DNA of 64,000 bases from Lactiplantibacillus pingfangensis (GTDB taxonomy: Bacteria; Bacillota; Bacilli; Lactobacillales; Lactobacillaceae), in the NCBI RefSeq assembly GCF_005404945.1, contig NZ_BJDG01000006.1:1-64000 (forward strand). The letters run 5' to 3'. Below, one piece after another: positions 16,772-24,724 of the stretch. The position numbers were made by a program, and so were the translations under genes. The notes beneath the pieces are model-generated. The model was not told the origin of the DNA. It worked only from the letters and a program-made list of their open reading frames with translations, and did no database searches. Numbering within the stretch: position 1 is the stretch's first letter; each line of letters begins with the position of its first letter.

Positions 16772-17118
16772 ACTAAAGGTTACAAGTAAAAAAGGGACGT
16801 GAACAAATCCATGTCAGCAATGGTCACTCCTAAATTAAACTTGTAGTGAGCGCTCCGTCAGTCAGAATCGTTGTGCTATGGTGGGACAGTCCCAGCCAAA
16901 GGACGGTCTGGAACTTCGATTCAAAGCCGATAACCCACGTCTTTGAATCGCCCTGTAAGATTAGGCGGCCCAAAACGCCGTCCAATCTTACCGACACAGC
17001 ACAACGATTCAGCCTGACTCCGCTAAGCTTAATAACTAACCGTTAGGACTGAAATCTGTATAGGCCGTTTATTGAAACAGTGGGACTTACTCACAAATTT
17101 TATTCTTCAACCTTTAGT
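16772..17118 (+). mobile_element. Structured mobile element, A-only copy (E3a)
   Basis: A 347-bp copy with ends ACTAAAGGTTACAAG and CTTCAACCTTTAGT. Module A at 16865-17010 has a perfect 13-bp outer stem GAATCGTTGTGCT/AGCACAACGATTC, the palindrome TGGGACAGTCCCA, and the GATTCAAAG/CTTTGAATC and TAAGATT/AATCTTA stems. Module B is absent. Flanking pentamers (ATTTT and GCTTT) do not match, so the target duplication is lost or diverged. Confidence 0.75.
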
Positions 17119-17256
17119 GCTTTAACTGAAACGCCACAACTATCGCAAGCACTGTGAGGCTTCAACAATTTAAGTTAAGTTTAATAGAAAACACCGATGA
17201 ATGGAAATTATAAGCAAGAGCTTGCACATTATCACCGTTTTAATCCTTCAATGAGA

Positions 17257-17286
17257 CGAAAAAAAGCCCGCATCTGCGAGCTTTTA
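17257..17286 (-). terminator. Terminator-like hairpin between two element copies
   Basis: On the minus strand AAGCTCGC-AGAT-GCGGGCTT is followed by a T-run. It would end transcripts coming from malY after they cross the B-only element, placing that element in the malY 3' untranslated region. The rest of 17119-17301 shows only the short palindrome GCAAGAGCTTGC and no gene. Confidence 0.6.
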
Positions 17287-17301
17287 AGACTAATCTTTCG
17301 C

Positions 17302-17580
17302 ATTTAAAAAGGCTTGTAAGCACCACCAGATAATCAAAAATTAGAATCGTGCTAAGATATGGGACTATGCCTAGTTAATTAGCTGGAGGCTGCTACTGAT
17401 AGCATCGGTCGTGATGGTGGCGTTGAATCGGCGATTTTGGCCGATTTTACGCCACGGACGGTCCGGGACACTTGCGATTTTGGCAAGGGTTTCGGGCGAG
17501 GTCCAAGATGTCCTTGGCTTGGACCGGTCCCACGACCGCATGTTATCAGTAGCGGCCGGAAACATTAATTACTAATAAAC
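17302..17580 (+). mobile_element. Structured mobile element, B-only copy (E3b), right end eroded
   Basis: The left end ATTTAAAAAGGCTTGTAAG resembles the family end. Module B is 17388-17557 (170 nt). Its outer stem GGCTGCTACTGATA pairs with TATCAGTAGCGGCC, a different sequence from copies E1 and E5 but equally complementary. An inner hairpin ATCGGC/GCCGAT and a GGTCCAAG/CTTGGACC stem are perfect. The right terminal repeat is missing next to the malY stop codon. Confidence 0.65.
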
Positions 17581-17585
17581 AATGA

Positions 17586-18764
17586 TTAGAACTTTTCTGA
17601 ACTGGTTGCATAAGCGTCAATGCCCGCTTTCAGCCGCTGCAAGCCATCCGTCAATTCGGCCGTTGGACAAGCAACATTGATTCTTAGAAAATGTTTGCCA
17701 TTGCCACGATAGACATCGCCGGCCGATAAGAACAAGCCGGTCTCAGCCCGAATAAACGTCGCGAGTTCGTCAGCATCCGCGGCTACAGCGCTAATGTCCA
17801 ACCAAATCAGGTAAGTGGCCTGAGCCTCAATGACTTTGACCTGTGGTAAGTTAGCTCGAATAAAAGCTTGTAATTGGCGCTGATTAGCCGCAATCTTTTC
17901 CCGTAACTCAGCGACCCAAGCCTGTCCCTCCTGATAAGCAGCGAGGCTGCCTGGAATCGCAAATGAATTGGGTTCAGCTAATTCGTCGTTATTGATGGCG
18001 CGACTGACACGTTCACGAATTGCTTCATCAGGCATAATCAGTGTCGCCGCATGTAACGCTGCCACATTAAATGTTTTGCTTGGTGAAATACAACTGATAC
18101 TGTTGGCCGCCACTGGCTTGCTCAACGATGAAAATGGCGTATAGTCATGCCCATTTAAGGTTAAGTCACAATGAATCTCATCGGCTAACACTAGCACGTG
18201 ATGCTTCAAGGCAAGTTCACCAATTCGCTGTAAGTCGTCACGTGACCAGACAATCCCGATTGGATTTTGAGGATTACATAAAATCATCATGGTTGTCAGT
18301 GGTTCAGCCATTTTCTGTGCTAAGTCGTCAAAATCAATCGCATACTGACCATCACGTTCAACTAAATCACTGGACAACGTGTGTCTCCCGTTATTCTCAA
18401 TTGAATGATAGAAAATATTATAAACCGGTGCTTGAACCAACACATTGTCCCCAGCTGACGTCATTTTACGCACAATTGACGAGATTGCTGGCACGACACC
18501 GGTACAAAATAGCAACCAATCAAGTTGGGGCCGAAAATGGTGTGCCGTTGCCCACCAATCAGCGACTGCTTGATAGTAGTCAGTTGGAATCTCTTCATAC
18601 CCAAAAATCCCAAAGGCAGCGCGTTTTTTTAGTGCAGCGGTAATTTCAGGGGCAGTCTGAAAATCCATATCGGCAATCCACATAGGCAGTTCCCCAGGTT
18701 TAACGTTCCACTTGGCCGAATTGGTGTGTCGGCGATCAACGACCGTTTCAAAATCATACGGCAT
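17586..18764 (-). CDS. malY: MalY/PatB-type aminotransferase (cystathionine beta-lyase)
   Basis: A PLP enzyme of about 392 residues. The N-terminal MPYDFETVVDRRHTNSAKW and the MWIADMDFQ motif are typical of MalY/PatB. These enzymes cleave cystathionine or cysteine S-conjugates to a thiol or homocysteine, pyruvate and ammonia. The PLP lysine is in SPSKTFNVAAL, and the Asp-pyridine contact in VLADEIHCDL. FLRINVACPT near the end holds the carboxylate-binding Arg. The start overlaps the 3' end of the DUF3737 gene (ATG at 18764; a GTG at 18773 is also possible), so the pair is co-translated. Confidence 0.9.
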   Translation of the reverse strand: MPYDFETVVDRRHTNSAKWNVKPGELPMWIADMDFQTAPEITAALKKRAAFGIFGYEEIPTDYYQAVADWWATAHHFRPQLDWLLFCTGVVPAISSIVRKMTSAGDNVLVQAPVYNIFYHSIENNGRHTLSSDLVERDGQYAIDFDDLAQKMAEPLTTMMILCNPQNPIGIVWSRDDLQRIGELALKHHVLVLADEIHCDLTLNGHDYTPFSSLSKPVAANSISCISPSKTFNVAALHAATLIMPDEAIRERVSRAINNDELAEPNSFAIPGSLAAYQEGQAWVAELREKIAANQRQLQAFIRANLPQVKVIEAQATYLIWLDISAVAADADELATFIRAETGLFLSAGDVYRGNGKHFLRINVACPTAELTDGLQRLKAGIDAYATSSEKF

Positions 18765-19620
18765 GGCGCACACTGCTTTCGCTGTCCACTGAAATCACGG
18801 TCTGATTGGCATCAATTTCAGGATCATCCATAATAATTTGTTGAATGGCTTGGGCATGAATCTTGCCACTAATGGGATTCTTCACACTATCAATACTTGA
18901 AACGATGTCGGCGTCAATATTTTTGCAATATTCAAAAGCTAAATCCGTATTCAATAAGGTACAATTTTCGAGCGTCAGCCCATCCATGTAACAAAGTCCT
19001 TGATCACTTTCGATTGTACAGTTCACAAAACGCACATTCTTCGAATTCCAGCCTAAATATTCACCGATAATTTTGGAGTCATAGACCGTAACATTCTCGC
19101 AATTCCACAAAGCATCTTTCGTCATTAACGTGGCATTGTGAATTTCAATATTTTTAGCGCCATCAAACGCATAGTTGCCGACTAAATCAAAATCATGAAT
19201 TTTGATATTTTCACTATTCATGCCAAAATAGTCTCCCGCAGCCTGTACGTCATGAATCTCGATATCGCGGCTGTTCCACAAGGTTTCCTCGGCATGTGGC
19301 ATATGCACGTGGTCTAGCTTAACCCGACTTGCGCGCCGGAATAATTTAGGCGCTTGTAAGGTACTATTCGTAATCGTAATATCATCGGTATACCAAATCC
19401 CAGACCGTGACATTTCTTCGAAAATTGAGTTGTTAACCCGAATATGACGGCTATACCAAAGTGGATATTTCCATTTAAAAATTGATTGTTCCAACTCAAT
19501 ATTGCGACTTTCCTTTAATGGCGATTCACCGTCTGCAAAGGTGCTATTTTCAATATGAAGATCACGTGCTTTAAATAAAGCGCGTTCACCAGTGAGTAAT
19601 TGTTGATTAATAGTTTTCAT
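18754..19620 (-). CDS. DUF3737 family right-handed beta-helix protein
   Basis: A 288-residue protein built of roughly 20-residue repeats of the form N-S-x-h-x-h-x-N/S (ENSTFADGESP, RHIRVNNSIF, ARSKNIEIHNATL-like and NVTVYDSKIIG). They predict a pectate-lyase-like right-handed beta-helix. No signal peptide or obvious catalytic residues are visible. DUF3737 genes sit next to malY in lactobacilli, as here, where the coding sequences overlap by about 11 bp. This suggests a linked function, but none is known. Confidence 0.85.
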   Translation of the reverse strand: MKTINQQLLTGERALFKARDLHIENSTFADGESPLKESRNIELEQSIFKWKYPLWYSRHIRVNNSIFEEMSRSGIWYTDDITITNSTLQAPKLFRRASRVKLDHVHMPHAEETLWNSRDIEIHDVQAAGDYFGMNSENIKIHDFDLVGNYAFDGAKNIEIHNATLMTKDALWNCENVTVYDSKIIGEYLGWNSKNVRFVNCTIESDQGLCYMDGLTLENCTLLNTDLAFEYCKNIDADIVSSIDSVKNPISGKIHAQAIQQIIMDDPEIDANQTVISVDSESSVRHAV

Positions 19621-19730
19621 TTAATTAAAACTTCCTTTTCCAAATAACAAGACTAATTAAGCTACGAGGATCATTCTAATAGCTTCGAGTAAGTCTAAGG
19701 CAAGTAATAATCAAAAAAAGTCGCAAAAAT

Positions 19731-20912
19731 TTATTCTGGTTCTTGTTCAAGTTCACTAATCGCATGTTGTCGAAACACCACTGACACGATTCCGGTCACA
19801 AAAATCAGCCCGCCGCCTAAAACGACCAACCCCCAAGATCCCCACCAATGACTCAATTGCGGGGCTAAATAAGCGCCGAGTGCCGCTGTCCCATCCGTAA
19901 AAACTAAGGTGATCGCTAACAGCCGACTCACAAAAGGACCCGGGACGGACATCTGTAAGGTGGTATAAAACTTCAAATTAAACAAGCCACGTAGCACCCC
20001 AAGCAACCACATGCCGAGACCAAGTAAGAGTGGCAATGGCACTAACAGCCCGAGACACAATGGTAACGCATAACTCAATTGGGGCATGGTTAATTTTGGG
20101 AACCACCGTTTAATCAGCGGCGCCATGATAATCCCAGCTGCTTCAAACCCTAAATAAATACTCAGCGCAGCTTTGGCATGCCAAGTCGTTAAGACTAGCC
20201 AAGGAATAAAGACAGCCACGACGGCATCAACGAGGCAACCGATAATGGCTAAACAGGTCAGCTTAACTAAGTCCGGTCGTTGCCAAAATAGCCGCCAAGC
20301 TGGCGCTAGCTTGGGCCGTACAGCTACTTGCTGGTCTACTTGGGATCGTAATTGGAACTGATAATCTAGCCAAGCAGACAGTAAAAATGCCACGCCCATC
20401 ACAAAAATTAAGACCTGGGCCGAGACAAAAATCAACAAGCCGGCAATGATCATCGACGCACTAATAATCGCGACCTGCCGCACTTGTGTCTGAACGCCAT
20501 TGACAGTCATAATCTGATTCGGGGCAAATAATTGCGGCACAATGCTTTTATTACCAAGTTTATAAAAGACACCGATTGCCTTATTCACGACGGAGACCAC
20601 TGCTAACGTTGCGACCTGCCACGTGGGGCTGGTCATCATGGCGGCAGCACCCACAAATAGGCCGCCAGTCAATAAATCAGTCACGAACATAACCAGTTTT
20701 GGTGAGGTTCGTTCGATCAAAACCCCGGCAACTAAATTTAACACAATCGCGGGTAACATCGTCAGTGCCAAAACTTTGCCTAACAAGTTAGGACTACCCG
20801 TCGCTTCAATCAACTGAACGGAAACTAAGTACATGAACCCATAAAACCCGAAGAAAGTGATAGCCATACTCACTAAGTAGTAATTGAAGTTGTGTCCGCC
20901 CTGTACTTTCAC
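19731..20912 (-). CDS. MFS transporter, MdfA/DHA3-like
   Basis: A 393-residue major facilitator with 12 predicted helices, a first long helix YYLVSMAITFFGFYGFMYLVS, and the helix 2-3 loop VLIERTSPKLVM. The middle cytosolic loop (FQLRSQVDQQVAVRPKLAPAW) is typical of the DHA3 drug-efflux group. The start is GTG (20912) with a poor Shine-Dalgarno, so the exact start is uncertain. It is monocistronic. Substrate unknown. Confidence 0.85.
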   Translation of the reverse strand: MKVQGGHNFNYYLVSMAITFFGFYGFMYLVSVQLIEATGSPNLLGKVLALTMLPAIVLNLVAGVLIERTSPKLVMFVTDLLTGGLFVGAAAMMTSPTWQVATLAVVSVVNKAIGVFYKLGNKSIVPQLFAPNQIMTVNGVQTQVRQVAIISASMIIAGLLIFVSAQVLIFVMGVAFLLSAWLDYQFQLRSQVDQQVAVRPKLAPAWRLFWQRPDLVKLTCLAIIGCLVDAVVAVFIPWLVLTTWHAKAALSIYLGFEAAGIIMAPLIKRWFPKLTMPQLSYALPLCLGLLVPLPLLLGLGMWLLGVLRGLFNLKFYTTLQMSVPGPFVSRLLAITLVFTDGTAALGAYLAPQLSHWWGSWGLVVLGGGLIFVTGIVSVVFRQHAISELEQEPE

Positions 20913-21110
20913 CAGGTGACCACCATGTTTACAAACGGGTAATACCTTTGAAAATTTTCACTAGTCATTATCATCATCCTTAATTACCAATCTTTAGCTA
21001 GTTTGTACATGAGTGACGCAACCAACTAATTTGTCATGGCTTCATTGTACGCGTCTCATAGCATGAAAACTAGCGCGTTTATTTTTATATTTTTTCACCA
21101 GTTTGGCAAT

Positions 21111-21142
21111 AAAAAACAGCGACCAGTTTGACACAGTCGCTG
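21111..21142 (-). terminator. Minus-strand intrinsic terminator in the 20913-21299 gap
   Basis: CAGCGAC (21117-21123) pairs with GTCGCTG (21136-21142) and is followed on the minus strand by a six-T run. No gene is recognised upstream of it on that strand, so it may end an unannotated short RNA or be left from a lost gene. The rest of the 387-bp gap shows only AT-rich sequence and the start region of the antitoxin gene. Confidence 0.7.
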
Positions 21143-21299
21143 TACGAGCTTACTTCAACCCCTTTAATGTTTTGGTGTCGAGTATTCTGATATTGATTGA
21201 AAGTAAGATTTTTTAAACATATAAGATCTAACAAATACAACTATTCGATATTTTTAGGGCTATCATGCTAAGATACTTTAAAAGTTGAGGTAATCTAAC

Positions 21300-21572
21300 A
21301 TGAAAAAAGACATCCAGAATATTGAAGAACGTAACGTTGTTGCTACGGGTGGTTCGTTAGTTGTAGCGATTCCAAGTAAAATGGCAGCACAACTTAAGCT
21401 TACCAAGGAAAGTAAGGTAAAAATTGAAATGCTAACTGATGATAAACTACCGATCACGAAGGTAGAACCTAATCCATTGACAACCACTGATCCAAAGTTT
21501 TTGGCAGCAGCGCAACGCGCAAAGAATAAATATGCCGAAACGTTGAAAATGCTCGAAGAGAGTGATCAATAA
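21300..21572 (+). CDS. AbrB/MazE-type antitoxin, apparently orphan
   Basis: A 90-residue protein with a SpoVT/AbrB swapped-hairpin DNA-binding domain (RNVVATGGSLVVAIPSKMAAQLKL, about 11-34) and a helical C-terminus (AAAQRAKNKYAETLKMLEES) of the sort that wraps a partner toxin. TTGAGG precedes the ATG. No intact toxin gene follows; only a 24-codon stub is present downstream. The MazEF-type pair just beyond is on the opposite strand and has its own antitoxin. Confidence 0.85.
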   Translation: MKKDIQNIEERNVVATGGSLVVAIPSKMAAQLKLTKESKVKIEMLTDDKLPITKVEPNPLTTTDPKFLAAAQRAKNKYAETLKMLEESDQ

Positions 21573-21574
21573 AC

Positions 21575-21646
21575 TTGGCAGATCTAAACGCGTATCAGCT
21601 CATTAACCTGAACACACTGGCTCTAGGCTGTAACAGAAGCTTTTAA
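21575..21646 (+). pseudogene. Possible truncated toxin stub after the AbrB antitoxin
   Basis: A TTG-started 24-codon frame starts two bases after the antitoxin stop (MADLNAYQLINLNTLALG when read from TTG). It looks like the N-terminus of a Fic/Doc-type partner and then stops. It is too short to identify, and the interpretation as a deleted toxin is inference. Confidence 0.3.
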
Positions 21647-21675
21647 TACGTAAAAATAGCGTTGAACTATCATTT

Positions 21676-22056
21676 TTAGTCTGATTCGATTGTTTCATCT
21701 ACAAATATATTCTGAACTTGTTTTAAAATCGATTTAAATTGTCTTTCAGAATGTATGTGACCAATAATCTTACCATGCCTAGCTAAAAGATCATACGAAA
21801 GCAACTGCAACAGTAATGCATCACCATCAATTTTACTTTCAAAATCGATTATTGAAAATCTAAACGGTGAATCCCGATGAATGTGAGTAATTGCCAGACC
21901 AACTACTAAGCCCGACTTGTCACTGTAACCAGCACGACTCATAACAAGAAAAGGGCGCCGAATATTATTATTCTCTGGGTTATGACCACCCATTTCATGG
22001 CCAGCATGAGGTTCAGCATCAATCATAATTAGATCGCCTTGATGGACATTAAGCAT
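21676..22056 (-). CDS. MazF/PemK-type toxin (mRNA interferase family)
   Basis: About 126 residues with the PemK/MazF fold. QGDLIMIDAEPHAGHEMGG replaces the usual GDIxxVDFxPxxGxE. RRPFLVMSRAGYSDKSGLVVGLAIT (RPxLVxS... motif) and QLLSYDLLARHGKIIG (the DQxxxxD...R-like strand) follow. Members cleave mRNA at short motifs to arrest growth. The ATG at 22056 is preceded by AAAGGAG and overlaps the antitoxin stop by 8 bp, which fits translational coupling. Confidence 0.88.
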   Translation of the reverse strand: MLNVHQGDLIMIDAEPHAGHEMGGHNPENNNIRRPFLVMSRAGYSDKSGLVVGLAITHIHRDSPFRFSIIDFESKIDGDALLLQLLSYDLLARHGKIIGHIHSERQFKSILKQVQNIFVDETIESD

Positions 22057-22318
22057 CAGTTTTCTCCTTTCCAACCGGGGCAACCTCACGTGGATTGTAA
22101 CCTAAATCAGAAAGTTCTTGTTTTCGTAACTCATCAAAGTTAATATTTTCTAGATTTGAATCCGCCCATATATCATAACTATCTTTTTTTATTGGTTCAT
22201 AAACAATGTTACCGTCAGCATCTTGATACACATTATACTTTGTATCAGTTGGAACACTAATGCTTTTAGGAATGGTGAAAATAGTAGAATTTCCTTGACG
22301 TCTTGCTTTTACTTCCAT
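22049..22318 (-). CDS. MazE-type antitoxin
   Basis: An 89-residue antitoxin: an AbrB-like N-terminus (MEVKARRQGNSTIFTIPKSI) and an acidic C-terminal tail for toxin binding (DSYDIWADSNLENINFDELRKQELSDLG). The ATG at 22318 is chosen for AAGGAGG eight bases upstream. The promoter contains a 26-bp perfect palindrome, the likely operator for autorepression by the antitoxin-toxin complex. Confidence 0.87.
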   Translation of the reverse strand: MEVKARRQGNSTIFTIPKSISVPTDTKYNVYQDADGNIVYEPIKKDSYDIWADSNLENINFDELRKQELSDLGYNPREVAPVGKEKTDA

Positions 22319-22349
22319 ACTATCGGCCTCCTTATTATTTGTAATTGCA

Positions 22350-22381
22350 GTATACACCGTATTCACGGTGTATACAATCGA
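22350..22381 (-). promoter_or_regulatory. Promoter and palindromic operator of the mazEF-type operon
   Basis: GTATACACCGT-ATTC-ACGGTGTATAC (22350-22375) is an 11-bp perfect inverted repeat. On the minus strand it overlaps TTGTAT (-35) and TATACT (-10) at 17-bp spacing. It is an obvious site for autoregulation. Confidence 0.75.
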
Positions 22382-22439
22382 AAGAAAGGCACAGCCTTTT
22401 TTATAAATTACTTAAATAACGCGTCCTGCTAATAATCAA

Positions 22440-22530
22440 AGGTTGAAAGACGATAATCATTAACAAATGCAGTAGTACCGGCACATTAGTGACAAAAAGA
22501 AGTCAACGTTGTCGCCTCCGGACATTGCTA
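22440..22530 (-). repeat. End fragment of the structured element family
   Basis: AAAGGTTGAAAGACG and the next 80 bp match, as reverse complement, the right arm of the 11828-12276 copy (ATTAACAAAT, GGCACATTAGTGACAAA, GTTGTCGCCTCCGG). The structured modules are absent. 22531-22636 shows no gene. Confidence 0.6.
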
Positions 22531-22636
22531 GTCTAGTGGGTTATAAAGATAAATGGCTTGAAAACAGTTGATTTGATTCTAAAAAGAATGTCAACAATTA
22601 ACAATGATCCTTAAAAATTATTTTTGAGATAAATTC

Positions 22637-22680
22637 AAAAAGCATTACCAAACAATCTGACTCGATTGTCTAGTAATGCC
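22637..22680 (-). terminator. Terminator after the 44-residue membrane peptide gene
   Basis: On the minus strand GCATTAC...GTAATGC encloses ACAATC/GATTGT and is followed by TTTTT. It lies about 80 bp beyond the small gene's stop and would end the ABC exporter transcript. Confidence 0.75.
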
Positions 22681-22760
22681 TCATAAATCTGAAAAACCTA
22701 ATAGTTGATTCCACATGCTTACTGTATCCAGAAGTATCATCTATTTGGTCTTTGCAATGC

Positions 22761-22895
22761 TTACTTCAATTTAATTTTAACTTTCAACTTTTTCGGATAA
22801 GGTGGCTCCCACACACGTAAGAGCACAATCACCAAATTTAACCCACTGAGTAAACACATCAGACCAGCCGTTAAAACGCCTGACTTTCGTAACAT
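22761..22895 (-). CDS. Small membrane peptide downstream of the ABC exporter
   Basis: A 44-codon gene beginning with ATG after GAGGTGG. It encodes a short basic start (MLRKSG), one membrane helix (VLTAGLMCLLSGLNLVIVLL) and a Pro/Lys-rich basic tail (PPYPKKLKVKIKLK). It starts 41 bp after the stop of the LmrD-like exporter gene and ends before a terminator, so it is probably the third gene of that operon. It could be a regulatory subunit of the exporter. Not recognised by family. Confidence 0.6.
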   Translation of the reverse strand: MLRKSGVLTAGLMCLLSGLNLVIVLLRVWEPPYPKKLKVKIKLK

Positions 22896-22936
22896 TAGCG
22901 CCACCTCGCGTTCATTTACATCCAGCTTAACATAAT

Positions 22937-24724
22937 TTACTTGGCGTGCGCCGAATTTTGTAATTGAATCATGTCGTAATAGTAGCCTTGTTGTGCCAAT
23001 AACTCATCGTTCGTTCCACGCTCAACAATTTGTCCTTGATGTAACACTAAGATGAGATCCGCGTTTTGAATCGTGGATAACCGATGGGCAATCGCAATCG
23101 TGGTCCGATTTTGTTGAATCCGACTTAAACCGGTCTGGATCATTTCTTCGGTTTCTGTATCCACATTCGCGGTCGCTTCATCCAAAATCAGAATCTTAGG
23201 ATCGGTGACAATCGTCCGCGCAAAGGAAATCAATTGCCGTTGACCGGAAGAATAACTGGCGCCCCGTTCAATCACCCGCGATTCATAGTTTTGTGGCAAC
23301 TCGTCGATGAATTCGTCGGCGGTGACAAACTTAGCGGCCGCTTCAACTTGTTCATCAGAAATCGTGTCATCAAACATACGAATATTTGATTTGATATCGC
23401 CATAAAACATGAAAGGTTCCTGTAACACTAAGCCGAGCTTTTGCCGCAGTTCCTTAGCTGGATAGTCCCGAATATCGCGATCATCAATTAAGACTTCACC
23501 GGATTGGAACTCATAGAAGCGCATTAAAACGTTGATTGTAGACGTTTTACCACTCCCAGTTTGACCAACTAAGGCAACCGTTTGGCCCGGTTCAGCGACA
23601 AATGAGACGTCATTTAAAACTGGATGCACCCCGTCGTAAGCAAAGGTCACGTGCTTGAATTCAATCTTGCCGCGCGTAATCTTAGCAGTCGGATCAGCAT
23701 GCTGCGCTGGCGCAATCGTTTGATCGTCCATCACGCGTAACACCCGCGAACCAGCCACAACCCCATCTTGAAAATCAGACAAGTTATCCATCATTTGCGT
23801 CATCGGATTGTAAAAGTTATCTAGGTAAGTAATGAAGGCGTAAACGACCCCAGCTGCCACGTAGCCATTTAACCCCCGAACACCAAAGAATCCAAGAATC
23901 ATGACAGTTCCTAACGCGTAAAACAAGTTAATAATTGGACTCAATAATAACGAATTAGTCCGAATCATGGCCTGTCGTGTTTTAAAATAGGCATCATTCG
24001 TCTGATCAAATTCATCGTTAATGCGCCGTTCCTGTCGAAATTGTTGAATGACACTGATCCCGGTAATGGCTTCACTCAACTTAGTGTTCAATTCACTCAA
24101 CCGTTCCCGCATCCGCCGATACACCCGCGAACTATAACGTTGATAATACCAAACCGAAACAGCTAGAAATGGCATAAAGACTAGTAACCATAAGGCAATT
24201 TCATGGTCGGTAAAATACATCGCTAAAAACGACGAGATCACTGCAAAAAAGGCGGTAAACAGCGTATTAAATAAGGCCCAAAAATTTGAAAATGACATCG
24301 TGTCATTGGTCAGCCGCGATAGAATCGAGCCACCTGGCACTTGGTCAAAGTAACGCATGCCCATGCGATGTAACTTCTGAAATAGTTGGCGCCGCACATT
24401 TTCCAACATGTATTCGGCACCCATGGTACTCGTATAGTTTTGGAAAAATTGCATCGTCGCCCGCACGATCATCCCAAAAAAGTAAAGTCCAGCAAAGTAC
24501 CACATAATCGCGATCGTCGCATGACCAGTTCGCAAGTAGCGATCAATAAATAGTTGTAAGACTTTTGGCAAATAAATATTCACTAAACTAATCAAGCCGG
24601 ACAAAATAATTGTTGTGATGAAGAACCATTTGAATGGTTTGGCGTAGGGCAATAATCGCCGAATGACCGTCAGTTGTTCTTTGACCGGCATACTGCGTGC
24701 CCAAACAGATTGACGTTGTGCCAT
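22937..24724 (-). CDS. Heterodimeric ABC multidrug exporter, LmrD-like subunit
   Basis: A 595-residue half transporter with a six-helix exporter domain and a C-terminal ATPase. Walker A is GQTGSGKTST and Walker B LILDEATANVD with the catalytic Glu. The signature is YSSGQRQ rather than LSGGQ, and the H-loop is AIAHRLS. The degenerate signature pairs with the partner's degenerate Walker B, so the heterodimer has one consensus and one degenerate ATP site, as in LmrCD/TM287-288. Drugs or lipids are typical substrates. Its ATG overlaps the partner's stop codon by one base. Confidence 0.92.
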   Translation of the reverse strand: MAQRQSVWARSMPVKEQLTVIRRLLPYAKPFKWFFITTIILSGLISLVNIYLPKVLQLFIDRYLRTGHATIAIMWYFAGLYFFGMIVRATMQFFQNYTSTMGAEYMLENVRRQLFQKLHRMGMRYFDQVPGGSILSRLTNDTMSFSNFWALFNTLFTAFFAVISSFLAMYFTDHEIALWLLVFMPFLAVSVWYYQRYSSRVYRRMRERLSELNTKLSEAITGISVIQQFRQERRINDEFDQTNDAYFKTRQAMIRTNSLLLSPIINLFYALGTVMILGFFGVRGLNGYVAAGVVYAFITYLDNFYNPMTQMMDNLSDFQDGVVAGSRVLRVMDDQTIAPAQHADPTAKITRGKIEFKHVTFAYDGVHPVLNDVSFVAEPGQTVALVGQTGSGKTSTINVLMRFYEFQSGEVLIDDRDIRDYPAKELRQKLGLVLQEPFMFYGDIKSNIRMFDDTISDEQVEAAAKFVTADEFIDELPQNYESRVIERGASYSSGQRQLISFARTIVTDPKILILDEATANVDTETEEMIQTGLSRIQQNRTTIAIAHRLSTIQNADLILVLHQGQIVERGTNDELLAQQGYYYDMIQLQNSAHAK

